Part shown: positions 9,461-17,246 of the stretch, piece by piece
How positions within the stretch are numbered: position 1 is the stretch's first letter
Layout of the letters: each line of letters begins with the position of its first letter
Origin: Thermodesulfobacteriota bacterium
Lineage (GTDB): Bacteria; Desulfobacterota; WTBG01; CAIYCZ01; CAIRTM01
DNA length: 35,255 nucleotides
Direction of reading: 5' to 3'
Assembly (NCBI GenBank): GCA_028278025.1
Contig: JANQFE010000046.1
Coordinates: forward strand, 1 to 35,255
Position numbers and translations under genes: made by a program
The notes under the pieces: model-generated
What the model was told of the DNA's origin: nothing
Databases searched by the model: none
Seen by the model: only the letters and a program-made list of their open reading frames with translations

Positions 9461-9856
9461 GTGCCAAAAAGATTTCTGCTTTTCGAAAGCCCGGACAAAA
9501 CTCTTGTTTCGCTGGTAGTTGTTACGCTTATCGGGTTTTACAGCAAGTTCTACACCGGCCCTGCCGCTCTTTGGGTTAACAATTCACTGAGCGGAGTATT
9601 CTACGAAATATTCTGGTGTCTTCTGTTTTTTTTCTTCTTGAAAAAATGCCGACCCGGGATAATTGCTGCCTGCGTTTTGACTGTTACCTGTCTGTTGGAA
9701 TTTCTTCAATTATGGCACCCCCCGTTCCTGGTATACATCAGAAGCTCTTTTTTAGGAAGCGCGTTGCTGGGCACCACCTTTGTATGGACTGATTTTCTTT
9801 ACTACAGTGCCGGCTGTGCTTTGGGATGGCTATGGATGCATTGGCTGCAACAATAA
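9461..9856 (+). CDS. DUF2809-like small integral membrane protein
   Basis: A 131-residue protein with about four hydrophobic segments. The ending WTDFLYYSAGCALGWLWMHWL, with an acidic residue before a membrane helix (D-x-LYY), and the LEFLQLW segment before it resemble DUF2809 proteins, whose function is unknown. The start is GTG with AGGA about eight bases upstream; no ATG is available in frame nearby. It lies 87 bp after the flavin reductase gene. Confidence 0.6.
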   Translation: MPKRFLLFESPDKTLVSLVVVTLIGFYSKFYTGPAALWVNNSLSGVFYEIFWCLLFFFFLKKCRPGIIAACVLTVTCLLEFLQLWHPPFLVYIRSSFLGSALLGTTFVWTDFLYYSAGCALGWLWMHWLQQ

Positions 9857-9936
9857 CAATTTGTTGTGCTGACTCCAATATGCTAAAAATAATTATACGC
9901 TTTCTTCAACACACTTTTTAATTAAGGAGTCTACCT

Positions 9937-10572
9937 ATGAAAAATACCAAAAACAGTATTCTCATCAGTATAGCCCTCGTGTTTTTTGTCTGTGCCTGTG
10001 CCGGAAAAACAAAAGTGCAACTCCAGAGCATTCCGCAACCGCTTACTCAAACAAAGGAAAATGTGAGTGTGGTCGCCCTCGAGTTCGGCACTACAAAACA
10101 CTGGTCACAGCTTGAAGTGGCAGTTGCAAACCTGAGCGACGAACCTGTTCGGATTGAAGCACGTGAAATATATCTTAAGAACGAAAAGGGTTATTACTTA
10201 CTCCCCTATACCAATACTCAAATAGAAGATAAAATTGAAAAAAGAGCAGGCAAATATGTAAATCCCCTCACTATTGGAGCAGTGGGAGCAGCCCTGGTGG
10301 CGATTATTCTGCCGTCAAAACACGACCGAGATGTAGCTCTCAAAGCCGCAGCAGTGCTTGCAGGGGGGGCTATCGGTAAAGAACTGGCTGAACGTCAGGG
10401 TGTAAAGGAAGACCTTGAAATCAAAGACGACTTTTTTCTAAAAAATTACAGCATCCCGCCGGGATTAAAGCTTGGAGGGCGTGTATATTATCCTCCGGTA
10501 GAACAGGCAACCGGTCTGAAAGCACTCATAAAAATCAAGGAACAAGATACTTTGTTTGAAATTGATTTTTAG
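9937..10572 (+). CDS. Predicted lipoprotein with glycine-rich hydrophobic hairpin
   Basis: The first 22 residues form a lipoprotein signal ending VCAC. The body has a beta-rich domain (residues about 40-95) and then a hydrophobic glycine/alanine stretch, TIGAVGAALVAIILP and LAGGAIGKELAERQG, that resembles a glycine-zipper membrane hairpin. The C-terminal part (PPGLKLGGRVYYPP) resembles folded extracytoplasmic domains seen in many uncharacterised lipoproteins. AAGGAG lies nine bases before the ATG. I do not recognise a specific family and see no operon partner that would assign a job. Confidence 0.65.
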   Translation: MKNTKNSILISIALVFFVCACAGKTKVQLQSIPQPLTQTKENVSVVALEFGTTKHWSQLEVAVANLSDEPVRIEAREIYLKNEKGYYLLPYTNTQIEDKIEKRAGKYVNPLTIGAVGAALVAIILPSKHDRDVALKAAAVLAGGAIGKELAERQGVKEDLEIKDDFFLKNYSIPPGLKLGGRVYYPPVEQATGLKALIKIKEQDTLFEIDF

Positions 10573-10759
10573 ATTTTCAGCAAAAAAAAATTTAGTAATT
10601 CAACCTAATACATTTTTCCAACCCGTCTTTTTTTCCATGCATCTTTGTGCAACCTCCTGCTCACATTTGTTGACAATGCTTCATGATAAATATATTGCCT
10701 TGAACTTCCAAGAATTATAAGATAGGTCGCAGTATCAAATAAGGTCGGAAACATAGGTT

Positions 10760-11377
10760 ATGGAAGTAAACAAAAACGTGCTGGTAGCAACGGTCGTATT
10801 CGCAACACTTTTGACCATTTCTTTTGCAGTAAGTATTGTTGGCGGGTTCGGCAAAGCTGAAAGTGCCCATAGTGCCGCTTCAGTCTGGCTGTATATACGC
10901 AGAATGCTTATGATTGCCGCTGCCGTACTTGTACCCTTAATAACCTGGCAGGAAGGCCTTCGAGGGTTCGGCTGGAAAGTATCGGGAAACTGGATTGTTA
11001 TTGCAGTTTTACTGGGCATACCGATTGGTTACGCTAATAAAGGAGGGTTTGATCCCCGATCTGTTACCGCACTTTTGCTTGCAGGCTTTCATGCTTTTGC
11101 AACTGAATTTTTTTTTCGTGCCTATCTTATTACTGCCATTTCAAAATCTTTTAAGAATTTTTGGCCGCCCATTCTTGTCTCAGCGGTCATGTACGGCATC
11201 TTTTACCTGAGTGTTTGGACAACCTGGCAGCAGCAAGGTCTTGCGCGGATTGCTTTTGTCTGCCTGTTCATTGTGCTTGGAATTGTTTTTGGATACTGTT
11301 ATAAGAAATCAAAAAGCGTTTGGGTACCCTGGATAATGCACTTCTTGGGAGTCCTGCAATACCGTGTATTTTTCTGA
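10760..11377 (+). CDS. CPBP-like intramembrane protease homologue, possibly inactive
   Basis: A 205-residue protein with six or so membrane segments. The centre, FATEFFFRAYLITAI, resembles motif 1 (ExxxR) of CPBP/Rce1 glutamic intramembrane proteases, and the end, VPWIMHFLGVLQ, resembles the last motif with its conserved histidine. Motif 2, normally FxxxH, appears as MYGIFYL without the histidine, and motif 1 has one glutamate instead of the common EE. The fold seems right but proteolytic activity is doubtful. It is bounded by a 187-bp gap upstream and hairpin DNA downstream. Confidence 0.55.
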   Translation: MEVNKNVLVATVVFATLLTISFAVSIVGGFGKAESAHSAASVWLYIRRMLMIAAAVLVPLITWQEGLRGFGWKVSGNWIVIAVLLGIPIGYANKGGFDPRSVTALLLAGFHAFATEFFFRAYLITAISKSFKNFWPPILVSAVMYGIFYLSVWTTWQQQGLARIAFVCLFIVLGIVFGYCYKKSKSVWVPWIMHFLGVLQYRVFF

Positions 11378-11388
11378 GTAATCATCAT

Positions 11389-11470
11389 CGCCCATAGGGC
11401 GTGATTATGTAAAAGTAACTGACCGCAGACGGTCGCGGACTTTTTTCTCCCGCGACGCTGCGGGAGAAAA
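11389..11470. repeat. Cluster of three tandem hairpins before the hydrolase gene
   Basis: Three inverted repeats occur in 82 bp: CGCCC-ATA-GGGCG (11389-11401), GACCG-CAGA-CGGTC (11421-11434) and TTTTCTCCCGC-GACGCT-GCGGGAGAAAA (11443-11470). The last has an 11-bp perfect stem that includes the GGGAG upstream of the ATG at 11478, so in mRNA it would hide the likely ribosome site. The cluster resembles REP/BIME-like intergenic repeats; no second copy occurs in this window. Confidence 0.6.
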
Positions 11471-11477
11471 GCTATTC

Positions 11478-12389
11478 ATGAAAATTATAAAAAGAATCTG
11501 TGCAATCATTATTTTACTATACATACTGTTAATTATTATTGCCTACCTGCCGACTGCCACACTACCGGTTGAAAAGCTTACTGGCCCGTCCAGCACATTT
11601 ATTAACGTTAATGGTCACACTATTCACTATACACAACAGGGACAGGGCCAGCCTCTTGTGCTGGTTCACGGATTTGCCGGTTCAGTATTTACCTGGCGCA
11701 GCCTGATACCGCTGTTGTCTGACAAGTATACTGTTTACGCACTTGACCTTCTTGGGTTCGGCTTGTCCGACAAACCCTCGGATAACAGCTACGACATGCG
11801 CTCCCAGGCAAATCTGCTGTTGGCATTCCTTGAAGAACTGGAGTTGGACTCAGCGATACTGGTGGGCCATTCAATGGGCGGTGTTGTAGTCGCATATGCG
11901 GCTATTGAGAAGCCTTCCAAAGTCGACAGACTGATAATTATAGAGGGGGGCTTTTATCATGGCGGTGCCCCGGAGTTTGTACAATACCTTTTTTTTCCCC
12001 TTCAGAGACTCATGGCAAAAACTTTTTATACCAGGAAATTTCGGCTCAAAAGCCTCCTGCCCTCATATTTCAATAAATCCATTGTAACGACGGAAGTGAT
12101 TGAAGCATACCTGCAGCCGGGCAAAACCCCAAACGCTGTCAATGCACTTGAAACAATGATGACTAATGTAGGTCCCCGGACATACGAAGGAGTCAGCCGA
12201 CAGGTAACCCAACCGACGCTGCTTGTGTGGAGTCTTAACAACAAGAACAATCCGGTCGAGGATGGCAAGCGTCTGAACAATGAAATTTCAAATTCTCAAT
12301 TGAATGTTATACAAAACTGTGGCCATTATGTCCAAGAAGAGAAACCCGAAGAACTGGCAGCGGTAATTAAACAGTTCTTGTATGAATAA
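11478..12389 (+). CDS. Alpha/beta hydrolase, membrane-anchored
   Basis: A 303-residue alpha/beta hydrolase with an N-terminal membrane anchor (residues about 5-25). The oxyanion region LVLVHGFAGSVFTW, the nucleophile elbow VGHSMGGVV and the late histidine segment NCGHYVQEEKPEEL are in the standard order, and an acid is available in the NNPVEDG segment before the histidine. Substrate is not predictable; relatives include lipases, esterases and C-C bond hydrolases. Its ribosome site lies in a stable hairpin (11443-11470), hinting at translational control. A weak terminator follows the stop. Confidence 0.85.
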   Translation: MKIIKRICAIIILLYILLIIIAYLPTATLPVEKLTGPSSTFINVNGHTIHYTQQGQGQPLVLVHGFAGSVFTWRSLIPLLSDKYTVYALDLLGFGLSDKPSDNSYDMRSQANLLLAFLEELELDSAILVGHSMGGVVVAYAAIEKPSKVDRLIIIEGGFYHGGAPEFVQYLFFPLQRLMAKTFYTRKFRLKSLLPSYFNKSIVTTEVIEAYLQPGKTPNAVNALETMMTNVGPRTYEGVSRQVTQPTLLVWSLNNKNNPVEDGKRLNNEISNSQLNVIQNCGHYVQEEKPEELAAVIKQFLYE

Positions 12390-12411
12390 GCCCAATGGCA
12401 AAGAGATGAAT

Positions 12412-12446
12412 AGGTAAAAAGGTTTTTTGCTCTATTTACCTTTTTT
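12412..12446 (+). terminator. AT-rich rho-independent terminator after hydrolase gene
   Basis: AGGTAAA (12412-12418) pairs with TTTACCT (12435-12441), and the T-run continues to 12446, about 20 bp after the hydrolase stop. The stem is AT-rich, so efficiency is uncertain. Confidence 0.45.
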
Positions 12447-12461
12447 ATCTTTGATTTAAAG

Positions 12462-12647
12462 CTAGTACTGACCGACAATTAAAACTGTGGATTCGGAGGT
12501 TGGGCACGCACCTGTTTGGGCAGCAAGGGCAGTGTGAGCCTCAGCCTGAACTATAACTAATAGTCGATCCAGCGAGCATGTTGCCCGCAGCAAACAAGCA
12601 GGTGCGTGCCCAGCTTACTCCCAATTTTAATTGTCCATAAGTACTAG
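12462..12647. repeat. MITE-like inverted-repeat element, family C copy 1
   Basis: The element is bounded by CTAGTACT and AGTACTAG; GACAATTAAAA near the left end pairs with TTTTAATTGTC near the right. Inside, GGGCACGCACC (12502-12512) pairs with GGTGCGTGCCC (12601-12611). A shorter relative lies at 19769-19884. CTAG at both ends could be a YTAR target duplication of the kind made by IS5-type transposases (inference). No coding capacity. Confidence 0.8.
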
Positions 12648-12757
12648 TCGAAAAACCCACACACCGGCAGGCTGGTGGGAAATGTTCAGATGCAAGTTGC
12701 AAATCCCGCCGTAGCGGGGCAGATGAAAGTTTACCACCGGCCTTCAAGGAGAATACT
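12648..12757 (+). other. Leader of the bilin-reductase-like gene
   Basis: The 110 bp between the MITE and the next ATG are GC-richer than the surroundings and contain the hairpin CCCGC-CGTA-GCGGG about 50 bp before the start, then AAGGAG six bases before the ATG. No known riboswitch consensus is convincingly met. With the MITE and terminator this fills the 368-bp gap after the hydrolase gene. Confidence 0.3.
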
Positions 12758-13462
12758 ATGACATCCATGCACAACATCCATACCGTTGTAAAAGAAGGGC
12801 TGGGCAAAAAGATTTCTCTTGCTCCCGTTGCATTAAAATATCCCTTTCCCGAGCGTCCGGTGCGGGCCCTTGGGCTGGTGAATATGAACGGTGAAGTGTT
12901 TACGTCTGAGAAACTGCTGCGGGTTGTTTGCATGAAACTGACCCTGCCGGTCTATATAACCGTTTGCTCTACTTTCATACGCCCAAAACTCGAGTATGAT
13001 CTGCCGGTACTTTCCTGTGAGGTAGTATGCCTGGGCAAAAGAAGAATGGTGCTGCTTGACATCCACAGGACCGGCGGAATGCCTGAAAGACCGCAAGATG
13101 CTGATTTTTTCAACAAGCTTGTACAAATCAGGGATGGCTATCCCGAACTTTTTACAAATCGCATTAAAATGGGCGGCGATACTATACAAACGGTATTTTC
13201 TCAGGCTGCCTGCCAGTTTAAAATCACCAAAGATTTAGATGCCCGGGCCAGCACCCTTATTGCAGAGTACCTGGGGTGTTTTGCTGATCTGATTAACAAA
13301 ACATCACCTCTTGCCGGTGATGCCCTGAAGCAGGCCCAAGAATCATTTGAAAAATATCTTAAAACAATCGTTGATCATGATCCCGGTGTCAAGTTTAACA
13401 AAGTGCTTTTTGGCAAAAAAGGTGGGGTCGAACGCGCTCTGGATATTTTTTACGGTCTGTAA
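12758..13462 (+). CDS. Ferredoxin-dependent bilin reductase-like protein
   Basis: The 234-residue protein resembles the PcyA/PebA/HY2 family, which reduces biliverdin or related open-chain tetrapyrroles with ferredoxin. The best evidence is the central YDLPVLSCEVVCLG followed by LLDIHR, which parallels the PcyA core (YDLP-x3-C-[DE]-x-V ... D), where the acidic residue after Cys is catalytic; here it is Glu. The ending (FEKYLKTIVDHDPGV ... FYGL) fits the C-terminal helices, and length matches. The histidine that precedes the core in PcyA is not seen. No haem oxygenase or phytochrome is encoded nearby, and this does not look like a phototroph. It is preceded by a strong AAGGAG site. Related folds such as RCC reductase are alternatives. 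Confidence 0.55.
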   Translation: MTSMHNIHTVVKEGLGKKISLAPVALKYPFPERPVRALGLVNMNGEVFTSEKLLRVVCMKLTLPVYITVCSTFIRPKLEYDLPVLSCEVVCLGKRRMVLLDIHRTGGMPERPQDADFFNKLVQIRDGYPELFTNRIKMGGDTIQTVFSQAACQFKITKDLDARASTLIAEYLGCFADLINKTSPLAGDALKQAQESFEKYLKTIVDHDPGVKFNKVLFGKKGGVERALDIFYGL

Positions 13463-13482
13463 AACCCTTCACAGTTTACTAT

Positions 13483-14067
13483 TCACTGCTGTGCAAGTGC
13501 TTGACCCAGTTTCCGGCCTGCATCTTCGGCTCGCTGCATCACCTCCGGCATATCATCCACATCATCCATCTTCACAACCTCTGCTATTTTAGCCACCAGT
13601 TTCATCCTGTGAATATCACCTATGCACATGGTCAGGGTCTCAAGTGTGCGTTCATGTCCCCCGCCGGCAACCGTTGTCACAACTACAGCCGGTTTGTCAG
13701 CCAGGGGGCGCTGGCCCATCCAGGGCATATCCGGATTATATTCGGGGCCCACCCCGCGATAGTAAATGGCCATACTTCTGTCAATCAGGCTTTTGACCGC
13801 TCCAGAAACATCCATATAATACGTGGGCGAGCCAATGATCAGGGCATCTGTTTCCATTAATGCATCATACACTCCCTGCATATCATCATCGATGACACAC
13901 TGGCCTTCATTCATCATGCAGGCTGCACACCCGGTGCACGGCTTGATCTCAAGCTTGCTCACTTCAACCAGTTCGAAATCAATGCCGGATGATTCTGCAA
14001 CCCTTTTCACAATCTTGTTGGTATTGCTCTCTTCCCGATGGCTGCCGCAAATGGCAAGTACTTTCAT
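13483..14067 (-). CDS. Iron-sulfur flavoprotein / NADPH-dependent FMN reductase family
   Basis: A 194-residue flavodoxin-fold protein. The phosphate-binding start LAICGSHREESNTNKIV and the flavin loop IIGSPTYYMDVSGAVKSLID are typical of the NADPH-dependent FMN reductase family. The compact cysteine motif CTGCAACMMNEGQC (CxxCxxCx6C) is that of archaeal and bacterial iron-sulfur flavoproteins (Isf), which bind one 4Fe-4S cluster beside FMN and move electrons from ferredoxin. Start supported by AAGGAGG. It is convergent with the bilin-reductase-like gene, 20 bp apart, and lies downstream of the membrane polyferredoxin unit on the same strand with a 170-bp gap. Confidence 0.85.
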   Translation of the reverse strand: MKVLAICGSHREESNTNKIVKRVAESSGIDFELVEVSKLEIKPCTGCAACMMNEGQCVIDDDMQGVYDALMETDALIIGSPTYYMDVSGAVKSLIDRSMAIYYRGVGPEYNPDMPWMGQRPLADKPAVVVTTVAGGGHERTLETLTMCIGDIHRMKLVAKIAEVVKMDDVDDMPEVMQRAEDAGRKLGQALAQQ

Positions 14068-14237
14068 AACCCTTTCCTCCTTAAGTTTATAGATTTATAC
14101 AAAAAAGGAGTAATAAATCATTATTGATTATTAGTGCACCGCTTCACTGTTCCTTTGTTGTATTGTGAATTTCGTGTTTTATTTTGCAGTATCCCCGTCT
14201 ATGGTGGGATACCTGCTTCACTCCAACCGGCAACTAT

Positions 14238-15344
14238 CTACTGCGCTTTCCCTTCCGCCTTAAGACGAGCCTTTTCTTCCGGTGCCCGTTTGAAGGTTAT
14301 AACATCATCAAAGGGGCAGGCCTCCATGCAGCTAAAGCACAAGCAGCACGTTGCAGGCATCTCGTTTTCCTGGTTACAAATATTAATATAAAAAGGACAT
14401 GCCGCTTCAGCAAGACAACGTTTGCAGTTGCGGCATTTTGATTTGTTATAACGGATACGCCACAGGCTGTTGTGGCCGTTTAAACATCGGTATGATGAAA
14501 GCCAGCAAAAGTGGGTACACAATTTGCGCCATTTAAAAAGTAACGACAATATGATCAGACCGTACATAAATGAAATGGGATACCAGTCAACGGGTGTCAA
14601 ATCCCACACGGTTTCAGCAAAAAACATGGGAAACCATGACATAAGAAGCGTTGCCGGCACAAGCGGAGCCCGTTTATCGACGTTTCCACTCGTATTCATG
14701 GCACAGGTATTGCTCTGCTCTTCAATCGCCTTGGGCAGATTTTCAATGGGACGCTTGTAGTTCATATTTTTATACAAGGCGTCCTGCATAGTTGCATTGG
14801 GGCACAGCCACCCGCACAGTACTCTGCCGATAAAAACCGGAAACACCGCTACGGTGAATACGTGAAACATGGCCCAGAACAGCAGGTCGGGACGTGTTCC
14901 CTTGATAAAGCAGAACGACGTTACCGACGCCCAAATCATAAATACACCACATTGTACAACCGTTCGAAAGGTAACAACTTTGAGGCGTCTCTTTTTTGGT
15001 GCTTTCTCCTCAGAGTTGCCTCTTATCAGGAGCAGAAAAGGTATCAGGCAATTGAGTACAGTCAGCATTAAGAGCAGGTTATTCCCCTCACCGGTTTTAT
15101 CCAGAGGAACAGTTGATGTCATCGCTGTCACAAAAAGGGCAAAGAGCCACAGATGGGCTGCAACCCGCGGTCGCGAAGCAAAATAGGGAATATGAAGCAG
15201 GCAGAAAAATCCGGCTCCAAGGGCAAAAAGCAGACCCGGCTGCAAATACTTCAACGGCGTGAATACTCCCATGAGGTAAACAAAAATTGCGGCAATCAAG
15301 GCCCATTTATTAATCGTAACAAATCGCTTCTGGGTTATATTCAT
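14238..15344 (-). CDS. NapH/YccM-type membrane polyferredoxin
   Basis: A 368-residue integral membrane protein, with hydrophobic segments from about residue 12 to 300 and a C-terminal cytoplasmic ferredoxin domain. It carries the two juxtamembrane motifs of the NosR/NapH/YccM family, VLCGWLCPNATMQD and LCTHFCWLSSYRCLNG, then two 4Fe-4S motifs, CRNCKRCLAEAACP (five residues in the last gap, longer than the usual three) and CCLCFSCMEACP. Such proteins pass electrons across or along the membrane between the quinone pool and periplasmic redox partners. GGGAGG precedes the ATG. It is the last gene of a three-gene unit with the two unknown membrane proteins upstream (16 bp and 32 bp spacing). Confidence 0.85.
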   Translation of the reverse strand: MNITQKRFVTINKWALIAAIFVYLMGVFTPLKYLQPGLLFALGAGFFCLLHIPYFASRPRVAAHLWLFALFVTAMTSTVPLDKTGEGNNLLLMLTVLNCLIPFLLLIRGNSEEKAPKKRRLKVVTFRTVVQCGVFMIWASVTSFCFIKGTRPDLLFWAMFHVFTVAVFPVFIGRVLCGWLCPNATMQDALYKNMNYKRPIENLPKAIEEQSNTCAMNTSGNVDKRAPLVPATLLMSWFPMFFAETVWDLTPVDWYPISFMYGLIILSLLFKWRKLCTHFCWLSSYRCLNGHNSLWRIRYNKSKCRNCKRCLAEAACPFYINICNQENEMPATCCLCFSCMEACPFDDVITFKRAPEEKARLKAEGKAQ

Positions 15345-15359
15345 GTATCGTCCTCCCTC

Positions 15360-16022
15360 TTAGTGTTGTGCATGTTCAGCTATAATTGCCTGCACTTTCG
15401 GCAAAACCACAGTCCACTCATCTGCTGTTATCATCAGTCCACATGCAAAATAGGTTGCAAGAAATCCGATACCGACCAGTATAACGCCGTAGCGCCTGAA
15501 TCCGATAACACCCGTTCTTTTGCCCATCATCCAGAGAGCTAGCACATAAAAAAGGCAAAACATCATTATCTGACCTCGGGGTCCCTCGAGTGCACTTTTG
15601 GTAAGGGCTTCCAGGCTTTCCCCCCCACCGAGGCTTTCAAGGAGGGTATTGGTTAAATGGGAAAGCGTTCCGTTCATAACTGCAACCGGTATCATCGTTA
15701 TGGCCGTGAACCGGAGGGAATCAATATATGTGCGGTCCCGCAGCACCAGATGCATAACAAGCCCCAGAATTAAGATAATGCCGAAGCCTACCAGTGCTCC
15801 GGAGCACGTTGAAAAAAGCCTCTGCAGTGCTACACTGTCAGTGGCCATGATACTTTTCATGCCTTCGGCCATATCAATCAGAAATCCCGGAAATGTAACC
15901 CGGTAGAGTTCCAGCGTGGTTGCCGTGGAAATTCCGAAAGCTTTACCGAACATATACCCCGGAATGAATATCTCCAGGATTCGTGCCCATTTTGCAAGGG
16001 GTGATGTATAACTGTTTTCCAT
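15360..16022 (-). CDS. Uncharacterised multi-pass membrane protein, possible Yip1-like
   Basis: A 220-residue protein with about five hydrophobic helices (around residues 70-92, 105-125, 150-165, 173-195 and a weaker one near 35-50) and amphipathic loops containing charged motifs such as RDRTYIDSLRF. The layout, with a long N-terminal soluble piece and helix pairs, recalls Yip1-type membrane proteins, but I do not recognise it firmly. No cofactor motif is visible. CGGAGG lies before the ATG. Its position between an unknown membrane protein and a polyferredoxin, in a tight operon, suggests it is a membrane subunit of the same complex. Confidence 0.65.
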   Translation of the reverse strand: MENSYTSPLAKWARILEIFIPGYMFGKAFGISTATTLELYRVTFPGFLIDMAEGMKSIMATDSVALQRLFSTCSGALVGFGIILILGLVMHLVLRDRTYIDSLRFTAITMIPVAVMNGTLSHLTNTLLESLGGGESLEALTKSALEGPRGQIMMFCLFYVLALWMMGKRTGVIGFRRYGVILVGIGFLATYFACGLMITADEWTVVLPKVQAIIAEHAQH

Positions 16023-16054
16023 GAAATTATCCTCCGGTTATGGTTATTTGATCA

Positions 16055-16918
16055 TCATTGGTGTTCTGTCGCATCTTTTTCCTCGTGCTCATGTTCATGC
16101 GCTGTCGCCGGTTTTTCAAGTTCATCCCGCGTTGCCAGCCCCTTCATAATCATGTAACGTTTAAGCTCCTCCAGGTAGGCCTTTTCCTCCTGCAGTTCCT
16201 GAATTTCATGATCAATGTGTCCGGCTTCATACTTTATATAAAACTTTGAAGGGGTCTGCCACTGTCCTGATCCCATGAGTACCAGTGAAAAGGTAATATA
16301 CAGCAGGCATCCCATAACTGTTTTCTTTTCAATCGACGAGGTCTTCTTGGCTACCCTGAGAATTATTAATGAAATAATTGCAAACACAATAGACACTGCA
16401 TGACCGATATACGGCATCAGCGGTATGGGGACCCTTGAAGAATAATTATCCATATACAGCTCAAAGGTCCAGACACACAGGAACGTCAGGAAAAAGACAC
16501 ACACCGACTTTTTCAGGGCACCGGTTCGCCACATGATTTTAAGCAGAACCCAGCCTGCCAGCACATAAAAATAGCCGCCCAGCAGTTTAATATTCAAACT
16601 GCTGAACTGGGTTATTAATCCCTTGTCTACGGGTATACTGGGCACCTCCCCAATCAGGGGCCAGGCAAAAAGTGCCGAGAAATAACCATACAGATAGCCG
16701 GTGCTCTCCTTTTCAGCAGTGCAGCAGCGATAAAAAAAGGCTCCGGCAAGCAGGGCCAGAATAGGAACATAGAATAAGTTATAGTTAACAACAGGCTCTT
16801 TCCACATTCTCAGAGGGCTCATGGTGATTACACTCACCAGGAAGATACCCTGCCCTGCAAGGGCGACCCATATGGTCCGCATCATCGGTTTAAAGAAATT
16901 CTTGATTTTAGAAAACAT
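16055..16918 (-). CDS. Uncharacterised membrane protein with coiled-coil and His/Glu-rich tail
   Basis: A 287-residue protein with about seven hydrophobic segments in residues 15-210, then a coiled coil (HIDHEIQELQEEKAYLEELK) and a tail rich in His and Glu (HEHEHEEKDATEHQ) that could bind metal. I do not recognise the family. The ATG at 16918 is chosen because a G-rich AAGGGGG site lies seven bases upstream; a TTG two codons earlier is too close to it. It is the first gene of the unit ending with the polyferredoxin, so a role in a membrane redox complex is the best guess. Confidence 0.65.
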   Translation of the reverse strand: MFSKIKNFFKPMMRTIWVALAGQGIFLVSVITMSPLRMWKEPVVNYNLFYVPILALLAGAFFYRCCTAEKESTGYLYGYFSALFAWPLIGEVPSIPVDKGLITQFSSLNIKLLGGYFYVLAGWVLLKIMWRTGALKKSVCVFFLTFLCVWTFELYMDNYSSRVPIPLMPYIGHAVSIVFAIISLIILRVAKKTSSIEKKTVMGCLLYITFSLVLMGSGQWQTPSKFYIKYEAGHIDHEIQELQEEKAYLEELKRYMIMKGLATRDELEKPATAHEHEHEEKDATEHQ

Positions 16919-17246
16919 TATCAAGCCCCCTTAAAAAAGTTAAAATTTTTGAAATATATTTTTAATTAGTACACTTATAGTTAGGTTTATTAAGGATATA
17001 CATGACATCGCAACGCATGTCAAGAAAATTCACAGTAGGATGCACGCAAAAACACTTTTAGCCTGTTATTGCTTCGGATGGATTATTGTAAGAAATTGTC
17101 CGGGCGGTCCAAGCGGATTTTTTACATACTCTCCAGAAGTTGCGTTTTCGTTTAAAGGCAGCATAGTATCGATAATAGGTACTCAAATACCGCCATTATT
17201 TTTTCGGTAATGCAGCATAAAGGGTTTTAGTGTAGACAACAAGAGA
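16919..17246. other. Intergenic region between membrane unit and citrate synthase
   Basis: About 330 bp that must hold the promoter of the membrane unit and the 3' end of citrate synthase. The part near 16930-16990 is AT-rich and could carry the promoter. ACCG and CGGT flank an AT stretch at 17189-17207, a poor terminator candidate for citrate synthase. A 56-codon plus-strand ORF (17040-17210) is present but unsupported. No repeat family copy is seen. Confidence 0.4.

Noticed and set aside
12648..12757. Possible cobalamin-type riboswitch (GGGAA and GCAAATCC strings) before the bilin-reductase-like gene
   Set aside because: Spacing is wrong and no B12 box or other conserved core is present; only a simple GC hairpin is certain.
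15360..16022. SGA-containing segment (STCSGALVG) as an ApbE flavinylation site
   Set aside because: The required Thr/Ser pattern after SGA is missing, so it is not a flavinylation motif.
17040..17210. 56-codon plus-strand ORF with protein-like stretch CPGGPSGFFTYSPEVAFSF
   Set aside because: No convincing ribosome site, no recognised family, and it lies in an intergenic region; it may be a relic but cannot be supported.
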